This document shows, in pieces, positions 1 through 7,378 of a DNA stretch of 64,000 bases. The translations under genes were made by a program, and so were the position numbers. This DNA comes from Streptomyces sp. NRRL WC-3618. GTDB taxonomy: Bacteria > Actinomycetota > Actinomycetes > Streptomycetales > Streptomycetaceae. The notes below the pieces were generated by a model. It worked only from the letters and a program-made list of their open reading frames with translations. It was not told the origin of the DNA and searched no databases. The DNA is taken from the NCBI RefSeq assembly GCF_001280005.1, contig NZ_LGDW01000444.1, positions 73,721-137,720 on the forward strand, given 5' to 3'. The number at the start of each line of letters is the position of its first letter. The stretch's first letter is position 1.

Positions 1-411
1 GTCGTCGGGTACACGGCCCTCGCGGTCACCGCCTCCGGCCTGTGGACGGCTCAGTCCGTGCTGACGCTGGCCGGGCTCGGCCTCCTGGTCGGCATGTGCG
101 TCGCGCCCGCGCTGATCACCGGCTACACCCTGGTCGACGGTCTGGTCCCGGCCGGCGCCCGCACCGAGACGTTCACCTGGCTGACCGGCTCGGTCGCCCT
201 CGGCCAGGCGGCGGCCGTCACCGTCGCCGGGCGGCTCGAGGACAGCCTCTGGGACGGCGCCGGATTCCTGGTGCCCATGGGGGGCACGCTGCTCGCCCTC
301 GCGACCCTGCTGGCCCTGCGTTCACGGCTCGCACCGGGGGCGACGAGCCGCCCCGCGAGCCGGACCGTGACACGTGGCGTCGGTCACCGCGTGCCGGTGA
401 CAGTGGACTGA
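1..411 (+). CDS. MFS transporter, C-terminal part (5' end outside window)
   Basis: The reading frame is open from base 1 to a TGA at 409-411 and encodes about 136 residues. It has hydrophobic segments typical of the last membrane helices of a major facilitator (VLTLAGLGLLVGMCVAPALI and a later GTLLALATLLAL), with an intervening charged loop. The C-terminal tail is Arg/Pro-rich and probably cytoplasmic. The loop containing GYTLVDGLVPAGARTETFTW resembles the tenth to eleventh helix region of Streptomyces MFS proteins. Substrate cannot be inferred. The start lies upstream of the window. Confidence 0.75.
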   Translation, partial: VVGYTALAVTASGLWTAQSVLTLAGLGLLVGMCVAPALITGYTLVDGLVPAGARTETFTWLTGSVALGQAAAVTVAGRLEDSLWDGAGFLVPMGGTLLALATLLALRSRLAPGATSRPASRTVTRGVGHRVPVTVD

Positions 412-441
412 TCCTCCGGAATACGTCACACTGGACCGTCG

Positions 442-468
442 TTAGCACTCATCGAGTGAGAGTGCCAG
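442..468. promoter_or_regulatory. CIRCE-type operator (HrcA box)
   Basis: TTAGCACTC, nine bases, then GAGTGCCAG: 16 of 18 arm positions match the CIRCE consensus TTAGCACTC-N9-GAGTGCTAA bound by the heat-shock repressor HrcA. It ends directly at the ribosome-binding sequence of the FmdB-type gene, so bound HrcA would be expected to block transcription of that gene. HrcA itself is not in the window. Confidence 0.8.
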
Positions 469-480
469 GAGGAAGACAAA

Positions 481-828
481 GTGCCGACCTATCAGTACCA
501 GTGCACCGAGTGCGGCGAGGGCCTTGAAGCGGTGCAGAAGTTCACCGACGACGCCCTGACCGAGTGCCCCGCCTGCAACGGCCGCCTGAAGAAGGTGTTC
601 TCCGCGGTCGGCATCGTCTTCAAGGGCTCCGGCTTCTACCGGAACGACAGCCGCGGCTCCTCGTCGAGCAGCGCGCCCGCGTCGAAGCCGTCGACGGCCT
701 CTTCTTCGACGTCGTCGTCCTCGGACTCGTCGTCGAGCTCGTCGAGCTCCTCGTCGTCCGGTTCGTCCTCGTCGTCCAGCTCCTCCTCGGGGTCCAGCAG
801 CTCGTCGAGCACCAGCTCGGCCGCGTAG
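481..828 (+). CDS. FmdB-family zinc-ribbon protein with serine-rich tail
   Basis: GTG start behind GGAGGAAG. The first ~55 residues are the CxxC_CxxC_SSSS / FmdB putative regulatory zinc ribbon: MPTYQYQC, with CxxC pairs at residues 8/11 and 29/32, followed by the typical VFKGSGFYRND segment. Residues ~58-115 are almost only Ser with Gly, Ala and Thr, a low-complexity tail longer than in most homologues and built from TCG/TCC/AGC codons. The function of the family is unsettled (named after formamidase regulatory protein FmdB). The CIRCE element immediately upstream suggests heat-shock control. A palindromic terminator follows at 851-878. Confidence 0.9.
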   Translation: MPTYQYQCTECGEGLEAVQKFTDDALTECPACNGRLKKVFSAVGIVFKGSGFYRNDSRGSSSSSAPASKPSTASSSTSSSSDSSSSSSSSSSSGSSSSSSSSSGSSSSSSTSSAA

Positions 829-850
829 CCGCCGCCTTCTCGTCCCAGGG

Positions 851-878
851 GACCCTGTCGTCGTACGACGACGGGGTC
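851..878. terminator. Palindromic terminator after the FmdB-type gene
   Basis: A 28-base near-perfect palindrome centred on GTCGTCGTACGACGAC, with GACCC/GGGTC outer arms and one mismatch. It lies 22 bases after the stop of the zinc-ribbon gene and is followed by a T-containing stretch. Confidence 0.6.
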
Positions 879-910
879 TTCGGTGTTTTCGCGCGCCGCC
901 GGACAGGTCC

Positions 911-916
911 TAGGGT
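911..916 (+). promoter_or_regulatory. Probable -10 box of mtnP (leaderless transcript)
   Basis: TAGGGT lies six bases before the ATG at 923. A start site six to seven bases downstream would coincide with the first base of the start codon, giving a leaderless mRNA, which is common in Streptomyces. No Shine-Dalgarno sequence precedes the ATG, which fits. No convincing -35 box is seen. Confidence 0.4.
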
Positions 917-922
917 GCGGGC

Positions 923-1765
923 ATGGTGAATCAGGTGAACGCCGAGATCGGCGTGATCGGTGGCTCCGGCTTCTACTCCTTCCTCGACGACGTGACCGAG
1001 ATACAGGTGGACACGCCGTACGGCTCCCCCAGTGACTCCCTGTTCCTCGGTGAGCTCGCGGGTCGCCGGGTCGCCTTCCTGCCCCGGCACGGACGCGGCC
1101 ATCATCTTCCGCCGCACCGCATCAACTACCGCGCCAACCTGTGGGCGCTGCGCTCGGTCGGCGTGCGCCAGGTGCTCGCCCCGTGCGCGGTGGGCGGTCT
1201 GCGGCCCGAGTACGGCCCGGGCACCCTGCTCGTGCCGGACCAGCAGGTCGACCGTACGAAGTCCCGGGTGGGGACGTTCTTCGACGGGCTGCCGCTGCCC
1301 GGCGGCGCCGTCCCCAACGTCGTGCACGTGTCACTCGCCGACCCCTACTGCCCCGTCGGCCGTGAGGCCGCCCTGGCGGCGGCGCGCGGGCGCGACTGGG
1401 AGCCGGTGGACGGCGGCACGCTGACCGTGGTCGAGGGGCCGCGCTTCTCCACCCGCGCCGAATCCCTCTGGCACCGGGCGCAGGGCTGGTCGGTGGTGGG
1501 CATGACAGGCCATCCGGAAGCGGCGCTCGCCCGTGAACTGGAGCTCTGCTACACGTCGTTGGCCCTGGTCACCGACCTCGACGCGGGCGCGGAGACCGGC
1601 GAGGGCGTCTCGCACGACGAGGTACTCCAGGTGTTCGCGGCGAACGTGGACCGGATGCGGGGCGTGCTGACCGACGCGGTGGCCGCACTCCCGGCGAACG
1701 CGACACGGGACTGCCTGTGCACGAAGGCGCTGGGCGGGATGGATCCGGGGTTCGACATGCCCTGA
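923..1765 (+). CDS. mtnP: S-methyl-5'-thioadenosine phosphorylase
   Basis: 280 residues, the normal family length. It cleaves methylthioadenosine with phosphate to adenine and methylthioribose-1-phosphate in the cytosol, recycling the by-product of polyamine and homoserine-lactone-type reactions. The phosphate-binding GGSGFY is at residues 13-18, FLPRHGRGH near 55 supplies the second phosphate loop, and VVGMTGHPEAALARELELCYTSLALVTDLDAG carries the MTG and D-x-D base-recognition elements typical of the PNP/MTAP family 2 (broken here by descriptive spacing only). A related purine nucleoside phosphorylase is the alternative, but HRINYRANLWAL and overall layout fit MTAP. Confidence 0.92.
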   Translation: MVNQVNAEIGVIGGSGFYSFLDDVTEIQVDTPYGSPSDSLFLGELAGRRVAFLPRHGRGHHLPPHRINYRANLWALRSVGVRQVLAPCAVGGLRPEYGPGTLLVPDQQVDRTKSRVGTFFDGLPLPGGAVPNVVHVSLADPYCPVGREAALAAARGRDWEPVDGGTLTVVEGPRFSTRAESLWHRAQGWSVVGMTGHPEAALARELELCYTSLALVTDLDAGAETGEGVSHDEVLQVFAANVDRMRGVLTDAVAALPANATRDCLCTKALGGMDPGFDMP

Positions 1766-1920
1766 CGAGGGACCGAGAGGGCTCAGAAGGGCTCAAGAGG
1801 GGCCCGCGGGGGCCCAGGTACGGGGATCGGCGGGGCGGAACTTCCCGTTCGGGTGAGCGAGTTGTCCACAACCGGCGAGTAGCACACAGGCCTCAGCGGG
1901 ATTCGCCGAGAAGCCTCATC

Positions 1921-2568
1921 GTGGGAGCCACGCAAGCAGCTCCCTCGTCACAGGTGGTGGTCCCCGTGTCCTCCGTACGTCCCGTGCAACCCGAAATGCC
2001 CGCGAAGCCCGTGTACTCCGCGCGTTCCGTCGGCTCCGTGCGTTCCGTCCCGCTCGTCCCCGCGCCCTGCCAGGTGCCCCACTTCGCCCCCGTGCGGGTG
2101 CGCGGCGGGCGGTACCGACTCCGTTGCCTGGTACGGCACCGGAGGCGGGCGCTGGCTGTCGGCCTCGCCGTCACGGCGGCGGCGGTCGTCGCGGCCGGCC
2201 CACGTCAGACGGCGGGCCCACCGCCCGATGCCGGGCGGGTCCGGGGGCACCCCGTGGCGGATCCCGTACGGGCGCGGCCCACGGTCGAGATGGTGACCGC
2301 GCCGGTACGGATCGCCGACGCGGCCACCGTCCGGCTGCTGCGCCCCGGCGACCGGGTCGACGTCATCGCCGCCGAGGATTCACCGACAGGCACCGACGCC
2401 CGGGTGGTCGCCCACCGGGTCCGGGTGACTCAGGTGCCGCGGTCCACGGGGTCCCAGGACAGCGTGGCCGGGGGCGGGGCGCTGGTCGTGCTGTCGGTGC
2501 CGCGCACCACGGCGTCCCGGCTGGCCGGCGCGGGCGCGACAGCGCGGCTGGCGGTGACGTTGTACTGA
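1921..2568 (+). CDS. Membrane-anchored RcpC/CpaB-like (SAF) domain protein
   Basis: About 215 residues. A proline/valine-rich N-terminus precedes a basic stretch (RHRRRALAVG), then one membrane helix (LAVGLAVTAAAVVAAG). The rest is extracytoplasmic: VTAPVRIADAATVRLLRPGD, then RVDVIA, and a C-terminal GGALVVLSVPRTTASRLAGA. That is the pattern of the RcpC/CpaB domain found in Flp pilus assembly proteins, and many Streptomyces carry such a gene alone, without pilus genes. The start is uncertain: in-frame GTG at 1921 or 1966 and ATG at 1996 are all possible, because the N-terminal repeats (VRPVQPEMP, SVGSVRSVP) are poorly conserved. Confidence 0.65.
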   Translation: MGATQAAPSSQVVVPVSSVRPVQPEMPAKPVYSARSVGSVRSVPLVPAPCQVPHFAPVRVRGGRYRLRCLVRHRRRALAVGLAVTAAAVVAAGPRQTAGPPPDAGRVRGHPVADPVRARPTVEMVTAPVRIADAATVRLLRPGDRVDVIAAEDSPTGTDARVVAHRVRVTQVPRSTGSQDSVAGGGALVVLSVPRTTASRLAGAGATARLAVTLY

Positions 2569-2595
2569 GAATTGGCCCCTCCGACGCCTGTAATA

Positions 2596-2623
2596 GCATG
2601 ATCATTCCGGGCATGATCATGCC
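2596..2623. promoter_or_regulatory. Tandem GCATGATCAT palindromic boxes
   Basis: GCATGATCAT occurs at 2596-2605 and again at 2611-2620, exactly 15 bases apart; the second lies in the perfect 14-base palindrome GGCATGATCATGCC (2610-2623). The boxes sit between the stop of the CpaB-like gene and the start of the secreted-protein gene and look like paired operator half sites. The cognate regulator is unknown. Confidence 0.4.
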
Positions 2624-2666
2624 CCTGGCACATACAAGCCACTGGCACGCAGAAGAAGGACAATCA

Positions 2667-3065
2667 GTGTTTCTCCGTAGCTTCCTGAAGCCGCTCGCCG
2701 TCTCCGTCGCTCTGGTCGGTATCGCGGCATCACCGGCCGTCGCCGACTCCCACGGCACGTTCACCACCAGCTCCGCGACCTATGTGACGGTGTCGGGCAA
2801 GTACGAGGTCAACAACCGCGCCGGTGACCAGCGCGTCTGGTTCATCGGGACGCTGAACAAGAAGACGTCGACCGGCTGCGACTACCTCGAGGCCGGCTCG
2901 GTCGACAGCAAGATAGTCCTGAAGAAGAAGTGCGGCAGCAAGGGCAAGAGCGACCTCTACAAGAAGGTCGACATGGGGCTCCTGGACGACTACGTCTACT
3001 ACCGCGCCTGCCACACCTACGAGGACTTCAAGAAGTGCGGCCCCCTGAAGCACATCAAGCTCTGA
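2667..3065 (+). CDS. Small secreted basic protein, function unknown
   Basis: GTG start behind AGAAGAAGGA. 132 residues with a clear Sec signal peptide: basic start VFLRSFLKP, hydrophobic core LAVSVALVGIA, and cleavage after ASPAVA. The mature part (~105 residues) is lysine-rich and has four cysteines (GCDYL, KKCGS, RACHT, KKCGP) that could form two disulfides; it has no domain I recognise. The paired palindromes at 2596-2623 sit in its leader. It might be a secreted inhibitor or spore-associated protein, but nothing in the sequence decides this. Confidence 0.75.
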   Translation: MFLRSFLKPLAVSVALVGIAASPAVADSHGTFTTSSATYVTVSGKYEVNNRAGDQRVWFIGTLNKKTSTGCDYLEAGSVDSKIVLKKKCGSKGKSDLYKKVDMGLLDDYVYYRACHTYEDFKKCGPLKHIKL

Positions 3066-3195
3066 CGGTCCGCTCTCGGTCCGCCCTGGCAAGTCCCCCA
3101 CCCACGCCAGGAAATTGGACATGGCTTGAACGCCCTAACCTGGGTTGCGGAACGTTTCGTTCCCTGGGCCACATGAGCGAGGAGAGTCCCCCGAG

Positions 3196-3726
3196 GTGAG
3201 CAAGAAGGAAGAACCAAGCGTCTGGCAGGGCTTCAAGACCTTCCTGATGCGCGGGAACGTCGTCGACCTGGCAGTAGCGGTGGTGATCGGCACCGCCTTC
3301 ACCAACATCGTCAACTCGGTGGTGAAGGGAATCATCAACCCGCTGGTCGGAGCGATCGGCACGAAGAACCTCGACAGTTACAACTCCTGCCTGAGCCCGG
3401 ACTGCAAGGGCACGAAAGGTATCCGGATCCTGTGGGGCTCCGTCCTCGGCTCCGGCCTCTCCTTCCTGATCACCGCGGCCGTCGTGTACTTCCTGATGGT
3501 CCTGCCGATGTCGAAGTACCTGGCCCGGGCGGCCGCACGTCAGAAGGCGAAGGAAGGCGCGCAGGAGGTCGTCGAGGTGAGCGAACTGGAGGTCCTCAAG
3601 GAGATCCGCGACGCCCTGGTGGCTCAGCGGGGCGCCGGGCACGACGAGTCCCTGGTGACCCAGCGGGGTGCCGGGCACAACGAGTCCCTGGTGGCCCCGC
3701 GGGACTCCCAGCACAAGGAGCGGTAG
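3196..3726 (+). CDS. mscL: Large-conductance mechanosensitive channel MscL
   Basis: 176 residues from the GTG at 3196. The first helix region GFKTFLMRGNVVDLAVAVVI followed by GTAFTNIVNSVVKGIINPLV is the MscL signature; the second helix is SFLITAAVVYFLMVLPMSKY. It forms the pentameric membrane pore that releases solutes on hypo-osmotic shock. The periplasmic loop holds a CLSPDC pair. The C-terminal extension contains an imperfect duplication (VAQRGAGHDESL then VTQRGAGHNESL), encoded by about 36-base tandem repeats, beyond the usual cytoplasmic helix. Confidence 0.95.
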   Translation: MSKKEEPSVWQGFKTFLMRGNVVDLAVAVVIGTAFTNIVNSVVKGIINPLVGAIGTKNLDSYNSCLSPDCKGTKGIRILWGSVLGSGLSFLITAAVVYFLMVLPMSKYLARAAARQKAKEGAQEVVEVSELEVLKEIRDALVAQRGAGHDESLVTQRGAGHNESLVAPRDSQHKER

Positions 3727-3775
3727 GCAGCGCGCTCGGCCTCGTCCAGAGGGCGCGCGGCCCGGTTCAGCGGTG

Positions 3776-3961
3776 TCAGAGGTGGTGGGGCGGCTTCTCG
3801 TCGAGGAAGCGCTTCAGGTCGGCCGCGCTGTCGCCGCCGCCGTCACCCGGGCGCTCGCCCCATCCCCGGTCCGTGTCGTCCGACGACTGCTGGTCCAGCG
3901 GGTCGTCGAAGATCAGCGCGGGCTTCGGGGCGTGCGGTTCGGGGGCGGTGGGGCTGCTCAT
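3776..3961 (-). CDS. Conserved small acidic protein, 61 residues
   Basis: ATG at 3961 encodes MSSPTAPEPHAPKPALIFDD followed by a Ser/Asp-rich stretch and a C-terminal AADLKRFLDEKPPHHL helix. I recognise it as a small Streptomyces protein of unknown role rather than a random ORF: its composition is acidic and soluble, and the end is well defined. It lies convergent to mscL, 49 bases away. Its frame is continuous with the upstream HD-domain ORF, which looks like an accident of a deletion joint (see next entry), so this internal start probably remains the native one. Confidence 0.55.
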   Translation of the reverse strand: MSSPTAPEPHAPKPALIFDDPLDQQSSDDTDRGWGERPGDGGGDSAADLKRFLDEKPPHHL

Positions 3962-4894
3962 GACCCCAGAGTACGTCCCGACCGCCGGGCCCCATCCGGG
4001 TGCGTGGGGCGGCACCGGATCACGATCATGCTCCGGTGCCGCCCCTCCTCCTGCGCACGGGGTGCCCATCTGCTGTGCTGGGGCGTATGACGTCCAGTTC
4101 CTCACCCGCGGCCGACGTACCCGACGCGCCGGACAGCGGAGCCGGTGGCGTCCCACCGTCAGCCATGCGCTGTTCTTGAGTCGGCCGTCTTCTGGGGAGT
4201 GCCGTAGTTCAGCGGTGATCCCACTTGTGCGGAGAACCTCGTCGTTCTTGGCAAACCATGTCGTGAGCGCGTCTGGGAGGTTCGGCGGTCGATGGTCGCT
4301 CCCAGCTGTCGGGTAGGACATTTGGAAGGCGAGGCGTTCGTCAGCCTCGTCACCGATGCGAGCGAGCACACTGTCCAGGTCAAGGAACTCTTCCCAGACC
4401 GGTCTTCCGCTCGCCGCTGTGAGTCTGGCGACGACAAGATCTTCGAGTTCGGGGACCCGCTTGTTCTTCCAGACCTTGTCGGCCAAGCTGACAAGGAGGT
4501 CTTCCATCCCGGCCTCTTCGCTGGTCCAGGACGCGTGTGTTCCGGCGAAGCGTGCCATGGCGGAGTCGACGCCTTGGGTCATAAGTAGCTCGCGGCCTGC
4601 TTCTTCGTGCTGTGCACCGGGAGCGGACAACTCGGCGGGGTGCAGAGTCTTGCCGATGTCGTGGGTGGCGGCTCCGAAGAGAACCGCCACCGGGTTGATG
4701 CCCAGATCGAGATTACGTGTGGCAATCCATTCGAGGAGTTGCCCTGCAACGTCGTGGACTGCTCGCAGATGGGCGACCAGACGCGGCGGAGCGTCAACAC
4801 TGTGAAGCAGTTCGGCTGCTTCGATTGGCAGTGGACGCAGCGGGGGTCGACTGGTGGCCTGGAGGGCAATCGACAGTACTCGCGAGGTCGTCAC
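3776..4894 (-). CDS. HD-domain hydrolase ORF, chimeric at its C-terminus
   Basis: A continuous 372-codon frame from the GTG at 4894 (an upstream ATG at 5017 is possible). Residues ~25-220 carry an HD phosphohydrolase fold: a first His in LRAVHDVAGQ, the HDIGKTL motif, AGTHASW and LVSLADKVWK, the metal ligands expected of HD enzymes acting on nucleotides or phosphate esters. After about 4180 the frame reads antisense through the stub at 4087-4176 and then in frame into the small acidic protein. The last ~135 residues are therefore not part of an HD protein. I read the HD part as a real, possibly 3'-truncated gene moved next to the acidic-protein gene. Confidence 0.6.
   Translation of the reverse strand: MTTSRVLSIALQATSRPPLRPLPIEAAELLHSVDAPPRLVAHLRAVHDVAGQLLEWIATRNLDLGINPVAVLFGAATHDIGKTLHPAELSAPGAQHEEAGRELLMTQGVDSAMARFAGTHASWTSEEAGMEDLLVSLADKVWKNKRVPELEDLVVARLTAASGRPVWEEFLDLDSVLARIGDEADERLAFQMSYPTAGSDHRPPNLPDALTTWFAKNDEVLRTSGITAELRHSPEDGRLKNSAWLTVGRHRLRCPARRVRRPRVRNWTSYAPAQQMGTPCAGGGAAPEHDRDPVPPHAPGWGPAVGTYSGVMSSPTAPEPHAPKPALIFDDPLDQQSSDDTDRGWGERPGDGGGDSAADLKRFLDEKPPHHL
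4087..4176 (+). pseudogene. 30-codon 5' stub of a lost gene (possibly ltrA)
   Basis: ATG at 4087 opens MTSSSSPAADVPDAPDSGAG and ends at TGA 4174-4176. The Ser/Pro/Asp-rich start and strong third-position GC look like the disordered N-terminus of a real protein; similarity ends abruptly around 4170, where the HD-gene segment begins. It diverges from the small acidic gene with a ~125-base promoter gap. The ltrA gene at 21315 lacks its 5' end and lies on the same strand, so this may be its beginning, 17 kb away. That link is inference. Confidence 0.45.
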
Positions 4895-4953
4895 CGCGAC
4901 AGGGTGGCTATGTCTGTGTTGGCTGGGCTCTGTCACAGATCCGAATTTTGACG

Positions 4954-5455
4954 TCACCGTCCGAGCATGTCGACTAGCCAGTCTTCGACCGAACGACGGT
5001 GTGTCTCGATGCCCCATCGAGAACCGAACAGGCCGTCGCCGAGGATGAGGACGCGGAGTTCCGCGGCGCCGGCTGACGGATGCCGTTGCCGGTAGTCGCG
5101 GACCACGGCATCGGGCTCGGTGTGGAACCGTGCTGCCACGTCGTGGACGTCGGCGTCGGTGCTGGCCGCGAGCAGTCCGAGTGGTGCCAGGTAGAGGCTC
5201 CCCTCGTCGAGGTTCGCCCCGATCAGCAGGTCCACCTCACCACCGTGCTCGGCAGCCACCGCGACGGCGGGCTGGCGTCGACCGACCAAGCCGAACCGGG
5301 TGATGCCACCGAGTGGGTCGTGGTCGGCGGAGGTCCGCAGGTCGAGCTGGTTCAGGTGGGGCAGGACGGCGACGAAGCGCTCGTCGGGGACATCGGCCAG
5401 CTTCGCCGCCGTGGGTTCGAGTTCGAGTTCGTGGCCGACCGCCCGGTTCCAGGGC
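4954..5455 (-). pseudogene. Carboxylesterase type B, internal/C-terminal fragment
   Basis: On the minus strand one frame reads ELEPTAAKLADVPDERFVAV, then LPHLNQLDLRTSADHDPLGG, ITRFGLVGRRQP and DLLIGANLDEGSLYLAPLG. This is the middle to late region of a carboxylesterase/para-nitrobenzyl esterase, including the conserved G-N-x-D-E-G. The frame runs into a TAG just upstream at about 5461 and is cut again near 5000, before the catalytic His region. It has no usable start of its own beyond an internal ATG at 5289. The matching N-terminal stub lies at 7617 on the same strand. Confidence 0.65.
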
Positions 5456-5794
5456 GAGTTGTCCTACAACCAGCTGCTCGTCGTGCTGTCGATCGTCATC
5501 GCCATCGTGGCCTCCACGGCCGCCTTCTGGTTCACCCTCATCGTGAAGACGGCTGTGGCGCGCGTCGCCGCGGGGCTGGTCATGGGCGTCGCCGTCACCG
5601 GGATGCACTACACCGGCATGGCCGCGGTGAGCGTGGAACTGGCGTCCTCGCTGCCGACGCAGGTCGGCACAGACGTATTCGACCTCGTGTTCCCCGTTTT
5701 CCTGATCGGCGGTCTTGTCGTCGCCGTCCTCCTGTGGACCCTGTTCACTTCCGAGAACGACCCACTCACGGACACCGCCGACAACGTCCGGTGA
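5453..5794 (+). pseudogene. MHYT-domain membrane protein, C-terminal fragment
   Basis: From about 5453 the plus strand encodes LSYNQLLVVLSIVIAIVAST, then AAFWFTLIVKTAVARVAAGL and VMGVAVTGMHYTGMAAVSVE, followed by a last helix IGGLVVAVLLWTLF and the tail NDPLTDTADNVR. The G-M-H-Y-T-G-M motif defines the MHYT family of metal- or gas-sensing membrane proteins. Only the last ~114 residues (three helices) remain. The 5' side is fused, back to back, to the carboxylesterase fragment, so there is no start or ribosome site. Confidence 0.7.
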
Positions 5795-5860
5795 ATTCCG
5801 GTTGTTTCGCCGATGTTTCCCAAATGCTCCCAAAAGCGTTTCGTCAGGTCGGGGAAAATG

Positions 5861-7378
5861 TCAGACGAATGTGATTTCCCGCGTGCGGCGCGGCATGAGC
5901 AGTACGGTCAGTGCGCTGCACACGGCGACCACCGTCATGGCGAGGAACACGTTGTGGGTCGCGTCGTCCAAGGCGCTCCGCACGAACACCACGACGGGTG
6001 AGGTCGGGTCGGCGTGGCCGCCGAACACGATGGTCGTGGCGTCCACGCTCGACGGCAGGTGGCCCGCCAGGTCGGCGGGAGGCTCGGCGAAGCGGTTCGC
6101 CAGGGTCGCGTTGGCGATGGCCCCGAACACGGCGACCCCCACGGTGCTGCCCAGCGAGCGGCTGAACATGTTCGTCGCGGTCACCACGCCCCGGCGGTCC
6201 CAGCCGACGGTCGACTGGACGGCGATCACCGTGGGACTGGACACCAGCCCGAGCCCCACGCCCATCACGAACGCGCCCGTCGCCGCCTCCCACACGGCGG
6301 ACTCCTGCGACAGGAACGCGATCAGCACCGCGCCGACGACCACGAAGGCGCTGCCGATCAGCGCCGTGTCGCGGAACCCGATCCGCAGGTAGACCCGTCC
6401 CGCCAGCGTGGCCGAGATGGGCCAGCCGAGCGTCAGCGCGGCCAGCGCGAACCCGGCGACCAGCGCACCCGTGCCGAGCACGCCCTCCACGAAGGTCGGC
6501 AGGTACGACGTCAGCCCCATCAGCAGCGCGCCCACCACCAGCGCGGTGAGGTTGCCGCCGATCAGCGTCCGGTGCTTGAACACCCACATCGGCAGGATCG
6601 GCTCGGCCACCCGGCGTTCCACCAGCACGAACGCCACCAGCACCAGGCCGCCCGCGCCGAACGCCAGCAGGCTCTGCCACGATCCCCAGGCCCACGCCAC
6701 GCCGCCTTCGAGCAGGCCGAGCAGCACCAGCGGCAGGCCGACCGTGAGCAGGGTCGCCCCGAGGTAGTCGACCTTGTGCACCTGCTTGACGACGTTCTCC
6801 TTGAACCGCAGGGCGAGGAACACGATCGCGATCGCGCCCAGCGGCACGTTGATGAAGAAGATCCACCGCCACGACAGGTAGTCGGAGAACACGCCGCCCA
6901 GCGCGGGCCCGATCAACGACGCCACGGCCCACACGCTGGTCACGTAGCCCTGGACCTTCGCCCGCTCCGGCACGGTGTAGAGATCGCCGAGCATCGTGAT
7001 GCCCATCGGCTGCACCGCGCCCGCCCCGATGCCCTGGGTGGCGCGCGCGGCGATCAGCACCGGCATGGACCACGCCGCGCCGGAGAGCACGGAGCCCAGC
7101 AGGAACACCCCGATGCCGAAGAACATCACCGGCTTGCGTCCCAGGACGTCCGCGAACTTCCCGTACAGCGGCACCGTCACGGCCTGGGTGAGCAGGTAGA
7201 TCGAGAACAGCCACGGGAACTGCGAGAACCCGCCGAGGTCCTGCACGATGGACGGCACCGCTGTGGCGATGATCGTGCTGTCCAGCGCGACCAGTCCGGT
7301 GGTCAGCATCACCGCCAGCAGGACGGGTCCACGCTCCGACCGGAGCCCCAACTGCTTCCTGATGAGCGGTACCGTCAT
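5861..7378 (-). CDS. MFS drug exporter, DHA2 (EmrB/QacA) family
   Basis: 505 residues from the ATG at 7378 (MTVPLIRKQLGLRSERG). About 14 membrane helices. The motif-A loop YGKFADVLGRKPVM follows helix 2, motif-C LIGPALGGVFSD is in helix 5, and the DSTIIATAVPSI of helix 1 is typical of the drug:proton antiporter 2 family, so it probably exports toxic compounds across the cell membrane. It lies between two pieces of one carboxylesterase gene, in the same direction, which suggests it was inserted there. No adjacent regulator is seen. An earlier in-frame start (7471) would lie inside the esterase stub and is unlikely. Confidence 0.88.
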   Translation of the reverse strand: MTVPLIRKQLGLRSERGPVLLAVMLTTGLVALDSTIIATAVPSIVQDLGGFSQFPWLFSIYLLTQAVTVPLYGKFADVLGRKPVMFFGIGVFLLGSVLSGAAWSMPVLIAARATQGIGAGAVQPMGITMLGDLYTVPERAKVQGYVTSVWAVASLIGPALGGVFSDYLSWRWIFFINVPLGAIAIVFLALRFKENVVKQVHKVDYLGATLLTVGLPLVLLGLLEGGVAWAWGSWQSLLAFGAGGLVLVAFVLVERRVAEPILPMWVFKHRTLIGGNLTALVVGALLMGLTSYLPTFVEGVLGTGALVAGFALAALTLGWPISATLAGRVYLRIGFRDTALIGSAFVVVGAVLIAFLSQESAVWEAATGAFVMGVGLGLVSSPTVIAVQSTVGWDRRGVVTATNMFSRSLGSTVGVAVFGAIANATLANRFAEPPADLAGHLPSSVDATTIVFGGHADPTSPVVVFVRSALDDATHNVFLAMTVVAVCSALTVLLMPRRTREITFV

